This document shows, piece after piece, positions 53,522 to 62,574 of a stretch of 64,000 bases of DNA. The notes under the pieces were generated by a model. That model had not been told where the DNA came from. It searched no databases and saw nothing but the letters and a program-made list of their open reading frames with translations. Origin of the DNA: Sediminibacillus halophilus. GTDB lineage: Bacteria; Bacillota; Bacilli; Bacillales; Amphibacillaceae. Every line of letters starts with the position of its first letter. The stretch's first letter is position 1. The stretch is taken from the NCBI RefSeq assembly GCF_900103695.1, contig NZ_FNHF01000001.1, positions 124,001 through 188,000 on the forward strand, written 5' to 3'. A program made the position numbers and the translations under genes.

Positions 53522-56320
53522 ATGCAGACATTTGCAGTAGTTGATTTGGAAACAACTGGTCATACGCCGTCTAAAGGGGATAAAATAATTGAAATCGGAA
53601 TTGTAGTAATCGAAAACGGGTCGGTCGTTAAAGAATTTTCCAGCCTGGTCAATCCCGGAAAGACGATACCTCCTTTTATTTCCAATTTGACCGGGATTCG
53701 AGACGAAGACGTACACGATGCTCCCGTGTTTACTGAAATAGTCGATGAAGTGATTGCTTGTTTTACAGATGCATATGTGGTAGCGCATAATGTACCATTT
53801 GATCTCGGATTTCTTAATTATGAAATACAGGACACGGGCAGAAAGGCTTTACAGCAGCCAGTGCTGGATACTGTCGAGCTTTCCAGGATTTTACTCCCGC
53901 AGGCTCCTGGTTTTAAATTAGGGCAGCTTTCTGAATATTTATCATTAAGACATGATGACCCACATCGTGCATTATCAGATGCTGCTGTCACGGCAAAATT
54001 GCTAATGTTTTTATTTGCCAGGTTGGAGGTGCTGCCGCTTGAAACGTTGACACAGTTGCAATCCTTAGAAAGCCGGCTGAAGAGTGATTTGTTTGAAATT
54101 TTACAAGCGTATATGGACCGAGCAGCTTTTTCTGAACAAGAGAGAGAGGATTTAGAGATTTTCCGTGGTCTTGCGCTCAAGCATATTCCCAGCCGGGAAG
54201 CTTCCGAGGAACAGCCTTTGCCAGCGTATGCAAGCTTCCTTGATCTTATATATGAAAAAGACGGAAAACTGTCAGATTTTATGGCCAGGTATGAAAAAAG
54301 ACAAGGCCAGCGGGAAATGTCGGAAACGGTATTCGATGCTTTTGAAAGCAAACAGCATGCGTTGATAGAAGCAGAGACGGGCACAGGCAAGTCGTTGGCA
54401 TATTTGCTTCCGGCAATTTATCAATCACTGGCCAAAGGACAGAGAGTCGTTATAAGTACGCATCTAACACAACTACAGTCCCAGCTGCTTGAAAAAGAAA
54501 TACCACTCCTCCAGGCAATGGTGGAGTTCCCTTTCCAGGCTGCATTGATTAAAGGAAAGCAGCATTACTTAAGTTTGAGTAAATTTGAAAAAGAAATCTT
54601 CTCGGAGCAGCAAGATAATTATGATATTACTTTGACGAAGGCAATCCTGCTTGTATGGCTTACGGAAACAAATACGGGTGATATCGATGAGGTCCAGTTG
54701 CCATCAAGCGGAAAAAAGTTTTTTCGAAGTATATCAACAGATTCAGAAGGGTACCTCGATCCGCGATCGCCGTGGTTCAGCCGATCCTTTTACCAACGGG
54801 TGAGGAATAAGGCGCAGCATGCTAATTTGGTTATCACCAACCATTCTTTGTTTTGTACCGATTTGAACAGTGATTTTCAATTGTTGCCATCTTATAAAAT
54901 GGCAATCATCGATGAAGCACATCATCTGGAAGCAACCGCGGCAAAACATTTTGGTTTAAAATTGGACTATGTGGGCATCCAGCATTTATTTAATCGGATC
55001 GGTACCGTGGAGGCAGGTGACTGGTTTTACCGGGCTCTTACAGAAACAGAAGCTGAACCCGCATTGTCCGAAAACTGGGATACTCTATGGCAGCAGTCCA
55101 AAGCGGAAGCAGATGATTTATTTCGCTATGTTTTTCATTTCGTTTTGGAACAAAACCGTCGAAACACTGCATTAAATGATATCGGAAGAATACAGTATCG
55201 ATTTGAAAAAGAGAAAGAAAACATGCAGTCGTGGAATACAATTCAGGAAATGGCAAGCAGGTTAAGCTTTCTAATAAGAGATCTCATACACATTTTGTCG
55301 CAGTTGAAAAACGGGCAGGGTGGAAGGGGATCCAATTCCCTGGTAACCGACTTGATGGATGAGGTGCAGAGCTTTATCGATTTGTTGCAAATTGTCATTG
55401 ACGAACTCGAACATTTTTTCTTTTCTGCAGACCCTAATCAAGTAAGGTGGGCAGAAATTGAAGCACACGGAGCAAAAAATGCTGTATATCTATATAGCGA
55501 ACCAGTAGAAGTGGCAAGTGCGTTGTTTGAAGATTTGTTTGCCAAAAAAGACAGTATTGTGCTGACCAGTGCAACATTGAGTATGAACAAATCCTTCGAT
55601 TACATCCGTGAGAGATTGGGCATGCCTTACGAAACGACCATAGAGAAAAAAATCCAATCACCGTACCAATACGATCAACAAGTTCAACTCATGATACCGA
55701 ATGATTTTCCTGAGATGAAATACGGCAACCCAGAAGCATATATATTAGCCGTCTGCGAAGCTGTTTATTCTTTGGCTGAAGTCACGGAAGGAAGAATGCT
55801 TGTCTTGTTCACTTCCTATGATATGCTCCGGAAAGCACATCAAATATTGAAGGAGCTTACAGAGGAAAAAGACTTTATCCTTATCGCTCAAGGAATATCA
55901 AGCGGTAGCCGAGCACGATTAAAAAAGAACTTCCAGGCTTTCGAGCGGTCCATCTTGTTAGGAACCAGTTCATTCTGGGAAGGAGTAGATATACCGGGAA
56001 GCGACCTGTCTTCCCTCGTTATTGTACGGTTACCTTTCCAACCTCCAGACCATCCTGTTTATCAAGCTAAATCGGCACAGCTCAAAGAGATGGGAAAGAA
56101 TCCGTTTATGGAATTGGCTCTTCCCAACGCTGTGATCCGTTTTAAGCAAGGATTTGGCCGACTCATCAGGTCAAGTACAGACCGCGGGATTGTCATGGTT
56201 TGTGATGAGCGGATTGTCAAAGCGAGGTATGGAAAATATTTCACTGATTCTATTCCAGAAGTACCAATATCCTATGAGACCACTGCGAAAATAATTGAAA
56301 AAGCTGAAGCGTGGTTATGA
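53522..56320 (+). CDS. dinG: DinG-family exonuclease/helicase
   Basis: A 932-residue protein with an N-terminal DnaQ-like 3'-5' exonuclease domain (about 1-170: VVDLETTGHT, AHNVPFDLGFL, HRALSDA) and a C-terminal DinG/XPD-like superfamily 2 region. Walker A is EAETGTGKSLAYLLP at about 281-295, the DEAH box is DEAHHLE near 465, and the last motifs are FWEGVDIPG and RFKQGFGRLIRS. This exonuclease-fused form is the Firmicutes type; in Staphylococcus aureus the helicase part is inactive and the exonuclease is the main activity. ATG after GGAGGTGAGAG. The four Fe-S cysteines of E. coli DinG are not evident. Confidence 0.95.
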   Translation: MQTFAVVDLETTGHTPSKGDKIIEIGIVVIENGSVVKEFSSLVNPGKTIPPFISNLTGIRDEDVHDAPVFTEIVDEVIACFTDAYVVAHNVPFDLGFLNYEIQDTGRKALQQPVLDTVELSRILLPQAPGFKLGQLSEYLSLRHDDPHRALSDAAVTAKLLMFLFARLEVLPLETLTQLQSLESRLKSDLFEILQAYMDRAAFSEQEREDLEIFRGLALKHIPSREASEEQPLPAYASFLDLIYEKDGKLSDFMARYEKRQGQREMSETVFDAFESKQHALIEAETGTGKSLAYLLPAIYQSLAKGQRVVISTHLTQLQSQLLEKEIPLLQAMVEFPFQAALIKGKQHYLSLSKFEKEIFSEQQDNYDITLTKAILLVWLTETNTGDIDEVQLPSSGKKFFRSISTDSEGYLDPRSPWFSRSFYQRVRNKAQHANLVITNHSLFCTDLNSDFQLLPSYKMAIIDEAHHLEATAAKHFGLKLDYVGIQHLFNRIGTVEAGDWFYRALTETEAEPALSENWDTLWQQSKAEADDLFRYVFHFVLEQNRRNTALNDIGRIQYRFEKEKENMQSWNTIQEMASRLSFLIRDLIHILSQLKNGQGGRGSNSLVTDLMDEVQSFIDLLQIVIDELEHFFFSADPNQVRWAEIEAHGAKNAVYLYSEPVEVASALFEDLFAKKDSIVLTSATLSMNKSFDYIRERLGMPYETTIEKKIQSPYQYDQQVQLMIPNDFPEMKYGNPEAYILAVCEAVYSLAEVTEGRMLVLFTSYDMLRKAHQILKELTEEKDFILIAQGISSGSRARLKKNFQAFERSILLGTSSFWEGVDIPGSDLSSLVIVRLPFQPPDHPVYQAKSAQLKEMGKNPFMELALPNAVIRFKQGFGRLIRSSTDRGIVMVCDERIVKARYGKYFTDSIPEVPISYETTAKIIEKAEAWL

Positions 56321-56380
56321 TATGAATCGCTTTTCTACATATCCTATACCTAGTTTGATTTAGGATAGGTGATGGTTAAA

Positions 56381-57169
56381 GTGAAAAAGTTCTCTTGTGC
56401 ATTTTGCTTATGGTTAATCTTTGTCTTTTTGGTACCTTCGATACAAAGTGACGCGATGATTGACCTGAAGGATGGTGAAATATATTACGCTTTTTTCCAT
56501 CTTCCGGATGGAGAAGCCACATTAATTAGAGGGTACAACGGAGCGATATTGATCAATACAGGTGCTCCGACAAGCACGAGTGCTTTGTTTGAACAGCTCA
56601 AAGAATTGGAAGTAAAGGAAATCAATACAATAATTCTGACAAAACAGATGTCCGATTACTGCGGAAATGCCGCTGAACTGATTGACCGCTTTCATCCAAG
56701 TTCAATTGCTTATGCTGGTAAGATGAGTAAAACATGCGGGAGAGAAGTGGAAGCAGCTAATCGTGTGAAATGGGATACAAACAAACTCATCGATTTACCG
56801 ATGGGTGGTTCACTGAACGTTCTAAAAGCTGACGAAACCGGGGAAATGACTCTCGATATTGTTTATGGGAAAACTTCCATGCTATATTTAAGCAACAGCT
56901 CCATAGAAGATGAGGATGAGTTGTTGCAGCATAAAATTGACCCTCAAATCATCAAAATTGGTGACTATGCCCGAGGTAAGTCACCAAGCGGTTTTTTATT
57001 AGATAAAATCGATCCACACATCGGCATCATTTTCACCAGTAAAGATAAAAAGCCAAATGAAGGATTGATGGAACGTCTCAATGAATCGTGGATTGATGTA
57101 TATCAGCTTGATCAAGTCGGGACTACCATAATCCGCTTAAACGAAACGGATTACGAAGTCTTATCCTGA
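56381..57169 (+). CDS. Secreted metallo-beta-lactamase-fold-like protein without metal site
   Basis: A 262-residue exported protein. It starts with a signal peptide (about residues 1-25). The body looks like the metallo-beta-lactamase fold as in the C-terminal part of ComEC: GEATLIRGYNGAILINTGAP, then EINTIILTKQMSDYCGNAAELI. The canonical HxHxDH is replaced by KQMSDY (88-93), keeping only the Asp, so the protein is probably not a hydrolase. The GTG at 56381 is 8 bases after AGGTGAT; starts at 56369 and 56372 are possible. It lies between dinG and ypmA, where B. subtilis has no such gene. Function unknown. Confidence 0.7.
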   Translation: MKKFSCAFCLWLIFVFLVPSIQSDAMIDLKDGEIYYAFFHLPDGEATLIRGYNGAILINTGAPTSTSALFEQLKELEVKEINTIILTKQMSDYCGNAAELIDRFHPSSIAYAGKMSKTCGREVEAANRVKWDTNKLIDLPMGGSLNVLKADETGEMTLDIVYGKTSMLYLSNSSIEDEDELLQHKIDPQIIKIGDYARGKSPSGFLLDKIDPHIGIIFTSKDKKPNEGLMERLNESWIDVYQLDQVGTTIIRLNETDYEVLS

Positions 57170-57174
57170 ATCCT

Positions 57175-57210
57175 CTATGCGGCAGAGAATTTCCTTCGTC
57201 TGCCGCATAG
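57175..57210. terminator. Perfect 12-bp inverted repeat after the MBL-like gene
   Basis: CTATGCGGCAGA at 57175-57186 pairs with TCTGCCGCATAG at 57199-57210, loop of 12 bases. There is no T run after it, so it may be a terminator without U-tract, an mRNA 3'-end stabiliser or a protein site. Confidence 0.55.
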
Positions 57211-57569
57211 AAATAGACTGCTGATCGGCAGCTAAACAACTTTGCAAAGATATGGTGTAGCGACTTACACATATATAGTGGAAATGATTTCACTTTTACA
57301 TAAAAAAATGTGCACTGCAAGCAGCGCACGATTGGTGTATGGGTTAGGGAAATTGGTTGAAAAAATCCAAATCATCAAACAGCAAAAGTTTCATTTAAGA
57401 AGGAATTTGTTTTTCAACTCTAATTATATTGTGGGTAAAATCGGCTTTGCTATGTGTTACAAATATTGATAGCAGAGACAATTCTGCCTATGGATGCAGG
57501 TTGGCTCGTTGACATCTTTGAAATGTGAGGTACGCTGACCAACTTCTTCGTCATTTTGTGTCAAACTGC

Positions 57570-57598
57570 TTCAAGAATGAACAAAAATGAGTTATGAT
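57570..57598 (+). promoter_or_regulatory. Possible promoter for ypmA-ypmB-aspB-asnS
   Basis: TATGAT at 57593-57598 with TTCAAG 17 bases upstream; the -35 is weak. Confidence 0.35.
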
Positions 57599-57674
57599 GA
57601 GAAAGTGCACGATTACCGTAAAATCTTATACACAGTTCCCGTCATTTTAGGGGGATCGTGGAGGTGTGACAACT

Positions 57675-57845
57675 ATGGATAAGAAAATTGAGACGCTGTC
57701 GACTGTGAAAATAACGCATTCGGATGATTTATATAAAATAGTCGATAATTTGAACAGAACGTTAAAGGAAGATGATTTAATGTTTGGTTTAGCACTGGAT
57801 GATGAAGATGATGGAAAAGCTATCTTTACCATTTACCGTACCTAG
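57675..57845 (+). CDS. ypmA: Small protein YpmA
   Basis: A 56-residue soluble acidic protein: MDKKIETLSTVKITHSDDLY at the start, an ending of AIFTIYRT. It matches the small YpmA protein upstream of ypmB in B. subtilis in place, length and pattern. GTGGAGGTGTGAC precedes the ATG at good spacing. The last 47 bases overlap ypmB in another frame. Function unknown. Confidence 0.8.
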   Translation: MDKKIETLSTVKITHSDDLYKIVDNLNRTLKEDDLMFGLALDDEDDGKAIFTIYRT

Positions 57846-58335
57846 TTGGGTAAAATGGGCAGTTGTTATTTTTATTTTGGTCTTTATTGGTGCTTTAGGA
57901 TACAGCATTTATTTATATAACAGTATCCAGCAGGATAAGGAAGCAGGTTTTCAAACTTCGGCAGATCGTGCAGTAGCCGAAACAGCTCTTGAAAAAGCAG
58001 AAAATGTTTCCCGTTATCACGGTAATATTCTGTATCATGTTGTAACAGGAACTACCGACGATGGCTCGGAGGCAATTGCCTATGTACCTGCTGAACAGAA
58101 GGATGGAAAAATAGTTATTTTCCGTACAGAAGATTTAGTATCGGAACAATCCATTCTCCAATCATGGAATAATGATTGCTCGAATTGCGAATTGTTGGAA
58201 ACGAATTTAGCTATTGAAAATGACCAGCCACTATTGGAACTAAAATACATAGATGACAGGGATCGATATGTATTACATTATTATTCCTTGACAGATGGCA
58301 GTTCCGGAGACCATTTCCGGTTTAATCGATCCTGA
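57799..58335 (+). CDS. ypmB: Membrane-anchored PepSY-like protein YpmB
   Basis: Up to 178 residues, with one membrane span near the N-terminus (WAVVIFILVFIGALGYSIYLY) and a PepSY-like outside domain. Matches B. subtilis YpmB in place and layout. The start is not certain: ATG codons at 57799, 57802, 57808 and 57811 all lie inside ypmA with no clear binding site, so translation may depend on ypmA. The conserved part begins about residue 14. Function unknown. Confidence 0.8.
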   Translation: MMKMMEKLSLPFTVPSWVKWAVVIFILVFIGALGYSIYLYNSIQQDKEAGFQTSADRAVAETALEKAENVSRYHGNILYHVVTGTTDDGSEAIAYVPAEQKDGKIVIFRTEDLVSEQSILQSWNNDCSNCELLETNLAIENDQPLLELKYIDDRDRYVLHYYSLTDGSSGDHFRFNRS

Positions 58336-58359
58336 CCATTATTCGGAAAGGTGATTTAC

Positions 58360-59544
58360 ATGATGGATTTAGCAAATAGAGTAAAAACATTGACTCCTTC
58401 TTCGACTCTGGCAATTACTGCCAAAGCGAAAGAATTGAAAAATCAGGGTCACGATGTAATTGGGCTTGGTGCTGGGGAGCCGGACTTCAACACGCCTCAA
58501 AACATTTTGGATGCAGCTGAAAAGGCCATGCGGGACGGACATACGAAATACACCCCATCTGGAGGACTTCCGGCTTTAAAAGAAGCAATTATAAACAAAC
58601 TCGAGCAGGATCAACAGCTGGAGTACTCGCCGGAAGAGATCATTGTAACAAATGGGGCGAAACATGGTCTTTATACTCTTTTTCAAGTTCTCCTAAATCC
58701 TGGAGATGAAGTGATCATTCCAGCTCCTTATTGGGTCAGTTATCCAGAGCAGGTTAAACTGGCACAAGGGATGCCGGTGGTTGTAGAGTCTAAAGAAGCC
58801 AATCAATTTAAAATAACTCCTGAACAGTTGGAACAGGCAATTACGGATAAAACGAAGGCAGTTATTCTGAATTCGCCAAGTAATCCGACAGGTGTAATGT
58901 ATTCTGAAGAGGAACTTATAGCAATCGGAGACATTTGCCTCAAACATGACCTGTTGATTGTGTCGGATGAAATTTATGAAAAATTGATTTATACAGACCA
59001 ACAACATGTATCAATCGCACAACTATCTGAACCGCTGAAAAAACAAACAATCGTCATAAACGGTGTATCCAAATCCCACTCCATGACAGGTTGGAGAATT
59101 GGCTATGCAGCAGGAGACAGCACGATCATCAAAGCGATGACCGGGTTGGCATCCCACTCGACCTCGAATCCGAATTCTATCGCTCAATATGCTGCGTTGG
59201 AAGCTTACAGCGGTTCGCAGGATAAGGTTGAGGAAATGCGGCAAGCATTCCAAGAACGGTTGGAAAATCTTTATCAGTTAATCACGGATATTCCGGGGAT
59301 TTCCTGTGTCAAACCGAAAGGCGCTTTCTACTTGTTTCCAAATGTTCGTGAGGCCGTAAAAGCGAATGGTTTTTCCAATGTAGATGACTGGGTTGCGGCA
59401 TTACTGGAAGAAGAAAAGGTAGCACTAGTTCCCGGTTCGGGCTTTGGTGCTCCAGAAAATATTCGTTTATCGTATGCTATTTCCTTACCACAGTTGGAAG
59501 AAGCAGCCAATAGAATAAAACGTTTTGTACAAAATCATCAATAA
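58360..59544 (+). CDS. aspB: Aspartate aminotransferase
   Basis: A 394-residue class I PLP-dependent aminotransferase. Signatures: GLGAGEPDFNTPQNIL, NSPSNPTGVMYSEEEL, and the PLP-lysine region NGVSKSHSMTGWRIGYAAG (about residues 230-248). GGAAAGGTG is 6 bases before the ATG at 58360. The enzyme supplies aspartate, the precursor for asparagine, lysine and beta-alanine; asnS follows 21 bases on, as in B. subtilis. Confidence 0.96.
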   Translation: MMDLANRVKTLTPSSTLAITAKAKELKNQGHDVIGLGAGEPDFNTPQNILDAAEKAMRDGHTKYTPSGGLPALKEAIINKLEQDQQLEYSPEEIIVTNGAKHGLYTLFQVLLNPGDEVIIPAPYWVSYPEQVKLAQGMPVVVESKEANQFKITPEQLEQAITDKTKAVILNSPSNPTGVMYSEEELIAIGDICLKHDLLIVSDEIYEKLIYTDQQHVSIAQLSEPLKKQTIVINGVSKSHSMTGWRIGYAAGDSTIIKAMTGLASHSTSNPNSIAQYAALEAYSGSQDKVEEMRQAFQERLENLYQLITDIPGISCVKPKGAFYLFPNVREAVKANGFSNVDDWVAALLEEEKVALVPGSGFGAPENIRLSYAISLPQLEEAANRIKRFVQNHQ

Positions 59545-59565
59545 TGTGTGCGGAGGTATTATATT

Positions 59566-60858
59566 TTGAAGACGACAATTTCACAAGTAGCTAAACATGT
59601 AGGAGAAGAAGTAACCATCGGGGCCTGGTTGGCCAACAAACGTTCCAGTGGCAAAATTGCATTTTTGCAGCTCCGTGACGGTACTGGATTTATTCAAGGA
59701 GTAGTCGTAAAAGCGGAGGTGGAGGAAGCGGTTTTTCAGGCTGCTAAAAACATCACCCAGGAAACCTCCTTATATGTAACTGGTACAGTGGCTGAGGACA
59801 CTCGCTCTCCGTTTGGCTATGAGTTACAAGTAAAGGGTTTGGAAGTAATCCATGAATCAACGGATTTTCCAATCACTCCGAAAGAACACGGCACGGAGTT
59901 TTTGATGGATCATCGCCATTTATGGCTGCGTTCTAAGAAGCAGCACGCCGTAATGAAAATCCGCAATGAAATTATTCGGTCTACCTATCAGTTTTTCAAT
60001 GATCATGATTATGTCAAAATCGATCCACCGATTTTGACTGGATCTTCTGCTGAAGGTACAACAGAATTGTTCCATACGAAGTATTTTGACGAAGAGGCCT
60101 ATTTGTCTCAAAGTGGACAATTGTATATGGAAGCCGCTGCAATGGCTTTTGGCAAAGTTTTTTCTTTTGGTCCGACTTTCCGAGCGGAAAAATCAAAAAC
60201 TCGACGCCATTTGATTGAATTCTGGATGATTGAACCGGAAATGGCCTTTGTAGAGCATGAAGAAAGTCTGGAAATCCAGGAACAGTATGTTAGCTTTATT
60301 GCACAAAGTGTATTGGAAAATTGTAAGCTTGAACTTGATATATTGGAAAGAGATACGGATAAACTGGCAAAAATTCAGGCTCCTTTTCCACGTATCACAT
60401 ACGACGAAGCAATTGATCTCTTGAAAGAAAAAGGCTTTGATGACATTGAGTGGGGAGAAGACTTCGGTGCACCGCATGAGACGGCCATCGCTGAAAGCTT
60501 CGATAAACCAGTTTTTATCACGCATTATCCGGCCGAAATCAAAGCATTTTATATGAAGCCTGATCCTAATCGGCCTGATGTAGTTCTTTGTGCAGACTTG
60601 ATTGCTCCTGAGGGATATGGAGAAGTGATTGGCGGTTCGCAAAGAATCGATGACTTGGCATTAATGGAGCAGCGCTATCAGGAGCATAATTTGACCGGAG
60701 ACGCATACCAATGGTATCTCGAACTAAGAAAATACGGCAGCGTCCCCCATTCCGGGTTTGGACTAGGCTTGGAACGGACAGTAGCTTGGTTTGCCGGCGT
60801 GGAGCATGTAAGAGAGACCATCCCATTCCCGCGCCTGCTCAATCGTCTGTATCCGTGA
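59566..60858 (+). CDS. asnS: Asparaginyl-tRNA synthetase
   Basis: A 430-residue class IIb synthetase. The N-terminal OB-fold anticodon-binding domain covers about 1-105 ([20 protein letters not shown]); catalytic motif 2 is [19 protein letters not shown] and motif 3 is [19 protein letters not shown] start, 8 bases after CGGAGGT, gives the usual length. Its presence suggests direct Asn-tRNA charging. Terminator downstream. Confidence 0.96.
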   Translation: MKTTISQVAKHVGEEVTIGAWLANKRSSGKIAFLQLRDGTGFIQGVVVKAEVEEAVFQAAKNITQETSLYVTGTVAEDTRSPFGYELQVKGLEVIHESTDFPITPKEHGTEFLMDHRHLWLRSKKQHAVMKIRNEIIRSTYQFFNDHDYVKIDPPILTGSSAEGTTELFHTKYFDEEAYLSQSGQLYMEAAAMAFGKVFSFGPTFRAEKSKTRRHLIEFWMIEPEMAFVEHEESLEIQEQYVSFIAQSVLENCKLELDILERDTDKLAKIQAPFPRITYDEAIDLLKEKGFDDIEWGEDFGAPHETAIAESFDKPVFITHYPAEIKAFYMKPDPNRPDVVLCADLIAPEGYGEVIGGSQRIDDLALMEQRYQEHNLTGDAYQWYLELRKYGSVPHSGFGLGLERTVAWFAGVEHVRETIPFPRLLNRLYP

Positions 60859-60894
60859 GCTTTGCTGGCTGTTAGTCTTGTATTTACTCAAAAG

Positions 60895-60927
60895 ATCCCT
60901 TGCCGCCTTCGCGACAAGGGATTGTTA
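60895..60927 (+). terminator. Terminator after asnS
   Basis: ATCCCTTG at 60895-60902 pairs with CAAGGGAT at 60915-60922; the T tail is short (TGTT). Confidence 0.75.
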
Positions 60928-60962
60928 TGTTTATAATTGGAAATTTCCCTATCCGTCATTCG

Positions 60963-60971
60963 TGCTATAAT
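60963..60971 (+). promoter_or_regulatory. Extended -10 promoter element for dnaD-nth
   Basis: TGCTATAAT, a perfect TATAAT with a TGn extension, 20 bases before the dnaD start codon. Confidence 0.6.
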
Positions 60972-60990
60972 ATGTTAGAGGTGAGTTTTT

Positions 60991-61683
60991 GTGACAAGTG
61001 ATTTCAATTATCAACAAATTGTGAAAGATCAGATGGTGATACCGTCGCTGTTATTAAAAAGGTACCATCAATTGAAACTATCGGAAACGGAAGTAATGGT
61101 TATTCTACATATCCATCGTTTTCAAATGGAAGGGAACACTTTTCCTACACCGGAAGAAATCGCTCAGTTTACGAGTATCTCACCGGAAGACTGTACAAAA
61201 ATACTCCGTCAGTTGATTCAGAAGAATATTCTGTTGATTGAGCAGGAGGAGGATGAAAAGCAGGTCTTAACTGAATGTTATTCTCTGGAACCTTTATGGG
61301 TCACAATATATAAAGCAGATTATCCTGCTTCACAAGCAAATCGAGAGGCAGATCAGCAGCAGGCCAATATTTTTATTCTTTTTGAACAGGAATTCGGTCG
61401 GCCACTGTCACCCTTTGAAATTGAAACGGTCAACATTTGGCTTGATGAAGAACGACAAACGCCGGCTCTGATCAAGGCTGCTTTAAGGGAAGCTGTATTG
61501 ATGGGGAAATTGAATTTCCGCTATATTGACCGGATTTTACGTGAGTGGAAAAAGAAAGGGATTAAATCGGTTGAACAGGCGAGGAATCAGAGCAGGCAAT
61601 TCCATATAAACCAAAATAATCAGCAGGAACAGCAGCAATCGAAGCGGGATGTATCGTTGTATTATAATTGGTTAGAGGAGTAG
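60991..61683 (+). CDS. dnaD: DNA replication initiation protein DnaD
   Basis: A 230-residue DnaD, needed at oriC and in PriA-dependent restart to load the helicase with DnaB and DnaI. The N-terminal winged-helix part covers about residues 1-110 (SETEVMVILHIHRFQ); the C-terminal DnaB2 domain starts about 125 with EFGRPLSPFEIETVNIWL and contains the YxxxIL-like RYIDRILREW. The tail is Gln/Asn-rich. GTG start after GAGGTGAG. nth follows after 10 bases. Confidence 0.95.
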   Translation: MTSDFNYQQIVKDQMVIPSLLLKRYHQLKLSETEVMVILHIHRFQMEGNTFPTPEEIAQFTSISPEDCTKILRQLIQKNILLIEQEEDEKQVLTECYSLEPLWVTIYKADYPASQANREADQQQANIFILFEQEFGRPLSPFEIETVNIWLDEERQTPALIKAALREAVLMGKLNFRYIDRILREWKKKGIKSVEQARNQSRQFHINQNNQQEQQQSKRDVSLYYNWLEE

Positions 61684-61693
61684 GGGGATAGGA

Positions 61694-62362
61694 ATGTTGA
61701 ATAAGGCGCAGGTGAGACATTGTCTGGATGCATGGGAAGAAATGTTTCCCGATGCAGAGTGTGAGCTTGTCCATGATAATCCTTTTGAATTGGTGATTGC
61801 AGTCGTCTTATCGGCTCAATGCACGGATGCATTAGTCAATAAAGTGACTAGGGATTTATTTAAAAAATACAAAACACCTGAAGATTATCTAGCGGTATCA
61901 CTGGAAGAGTTGCAAGATGACATACGGTCAATCGGTTTATATCGGAATAAGGCAAAAAACATCCGTAAGCTTTGTCAAATGTTGATTGATGACTATGAAG
62001 GAGAAGTCCCTTCAACCCAGGAAGAGCTTGTCAAGTTAGCGGGAGTAGGTAGGAAAACGGCAAATGTGGTCGCTTCCGTTGCATTCGATGAACCGGCTAT
62101 TGCTGTTGATACCCATGTCGAAAGGGTATCAAAACGACTTGGGATATGCCGTTGGAAAGATTCGGTGTTGGAAGTAGAAAAAACGTTGATGCGGAAGGTG
62201 CCGAAACAAGAATGGAGTCAAACCCACCATCGGATGATTTTTTTCGGCAGGTACCATTGCAAGGCGAAAAGTCCAAACTGTCCGGAATGTCCGCTGCTTG
62301 ATATTTGCAGGGAAGGGCAAAAGCGGATGAAAGCAAAGAACCTTGGTATTGAAGTTGATTAA
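61694..62362 (+). CDS. nth: Endonuclease III
   Basis: A 222-residue DNA glycosylase/AP lyase for oxidised pyrimidines. The helix-hairpin-helix LAGVGRKTANVVASVAF carries the catalytic Lys, VDTHVERVSKRLG the catalytic Asp, and CKAKSPNCPECPLLDIC the [4Fe-4S] ligands (C-x6-C-x2-C-x5-C). AGGGGGATAGGA precedes the ATG. In B. subtilis ypoC follows; here only terminators separate it from ponA. Confidence 0.96.
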   Translation: MLNKAQVRHCLDAWEEMFPDAECELVHDNPFELVIAVVLSAQCTDALVNKVTRDLFKKYKTPEDYLAVSLEELQDDIRSIGLYRNKAKNIRKLCQMLIDDYEGEVPSTQEELVKLAGVGRKTANVVASVAFDEPAIAVDTHVERVSKRLGICRWKDSVLEVEKTLMRKVPKQEWSQTHHRMIFFGRYHCKAKSPNCPECPLLDICREGQKRMKAKNLGIEVD

Positions 62363-62365
62363 AGC

Positions 62366-62415
62366 GGAGCTGTCTCATGTATGATTGATAACACATGGAC
62401 AGCTCCTTTGTTGTA
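62366..62415 (+). terminator. Terminator after nth
   Basis: GGAGCTGT at 62366-62373 pairs with ACAGCTCC at 62399-62406, with further CATGT/ACATG pairing inside, then TTTGTTG. Confidence 0.82.
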
Positions 62416-62486
62416 CAAACAAAAAGTAGTAAAACAGTGTGCTAACGAAATATAGCTACTCTTAAATTAAATGATGAAGGCAAAAG

Positions 62487-62524
62487 AAAAAATCACCAGC
62501 GTTTTTATCACGCTGGTGATTTTT
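62487..62524. terminator. Bidirectional terminator, serving ponA on the minus strand
   Basis: AAAAATCACCAGCG pairs with CGCTGGTGATTTTT (62511-62524), a perfect 14-bp stem with A and T runs on the two sides, between convergent nth and ponA. Confidence 0.93.
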
Positions 62525-62574
62525 ATTCTGTAAGCCTGTAAGAACCAGACTAATGGCTATTTAATTTTTAACTT

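Larger units (their letters stand above)
57170..57674. other. Intergenic region between the MBL-like gene and ypmA
   Basis: About 505 bases with no gene I trust. It contains a perfect inverted repeat (57175-57210) and a modest promoter (57570-57598). No T-box or other riboswitch core was recognised although aminoacyl-tRNA synthetase genes follow. Confidence 0.55.

Noticed and set aside
57242-57469. 75-codon frame in the gap before ypmA
   Set aside because: No ribosome-binding site, odd composition (many rare pairs, basic and Cys-containing) and no similarity to anything known to me; likely chance.
57170-57674. T-box or riboswitch upstream of ypmA-aspB-asnS
   Set aside because: I found no T-box core sequence and no matching anti-terminator in this region.
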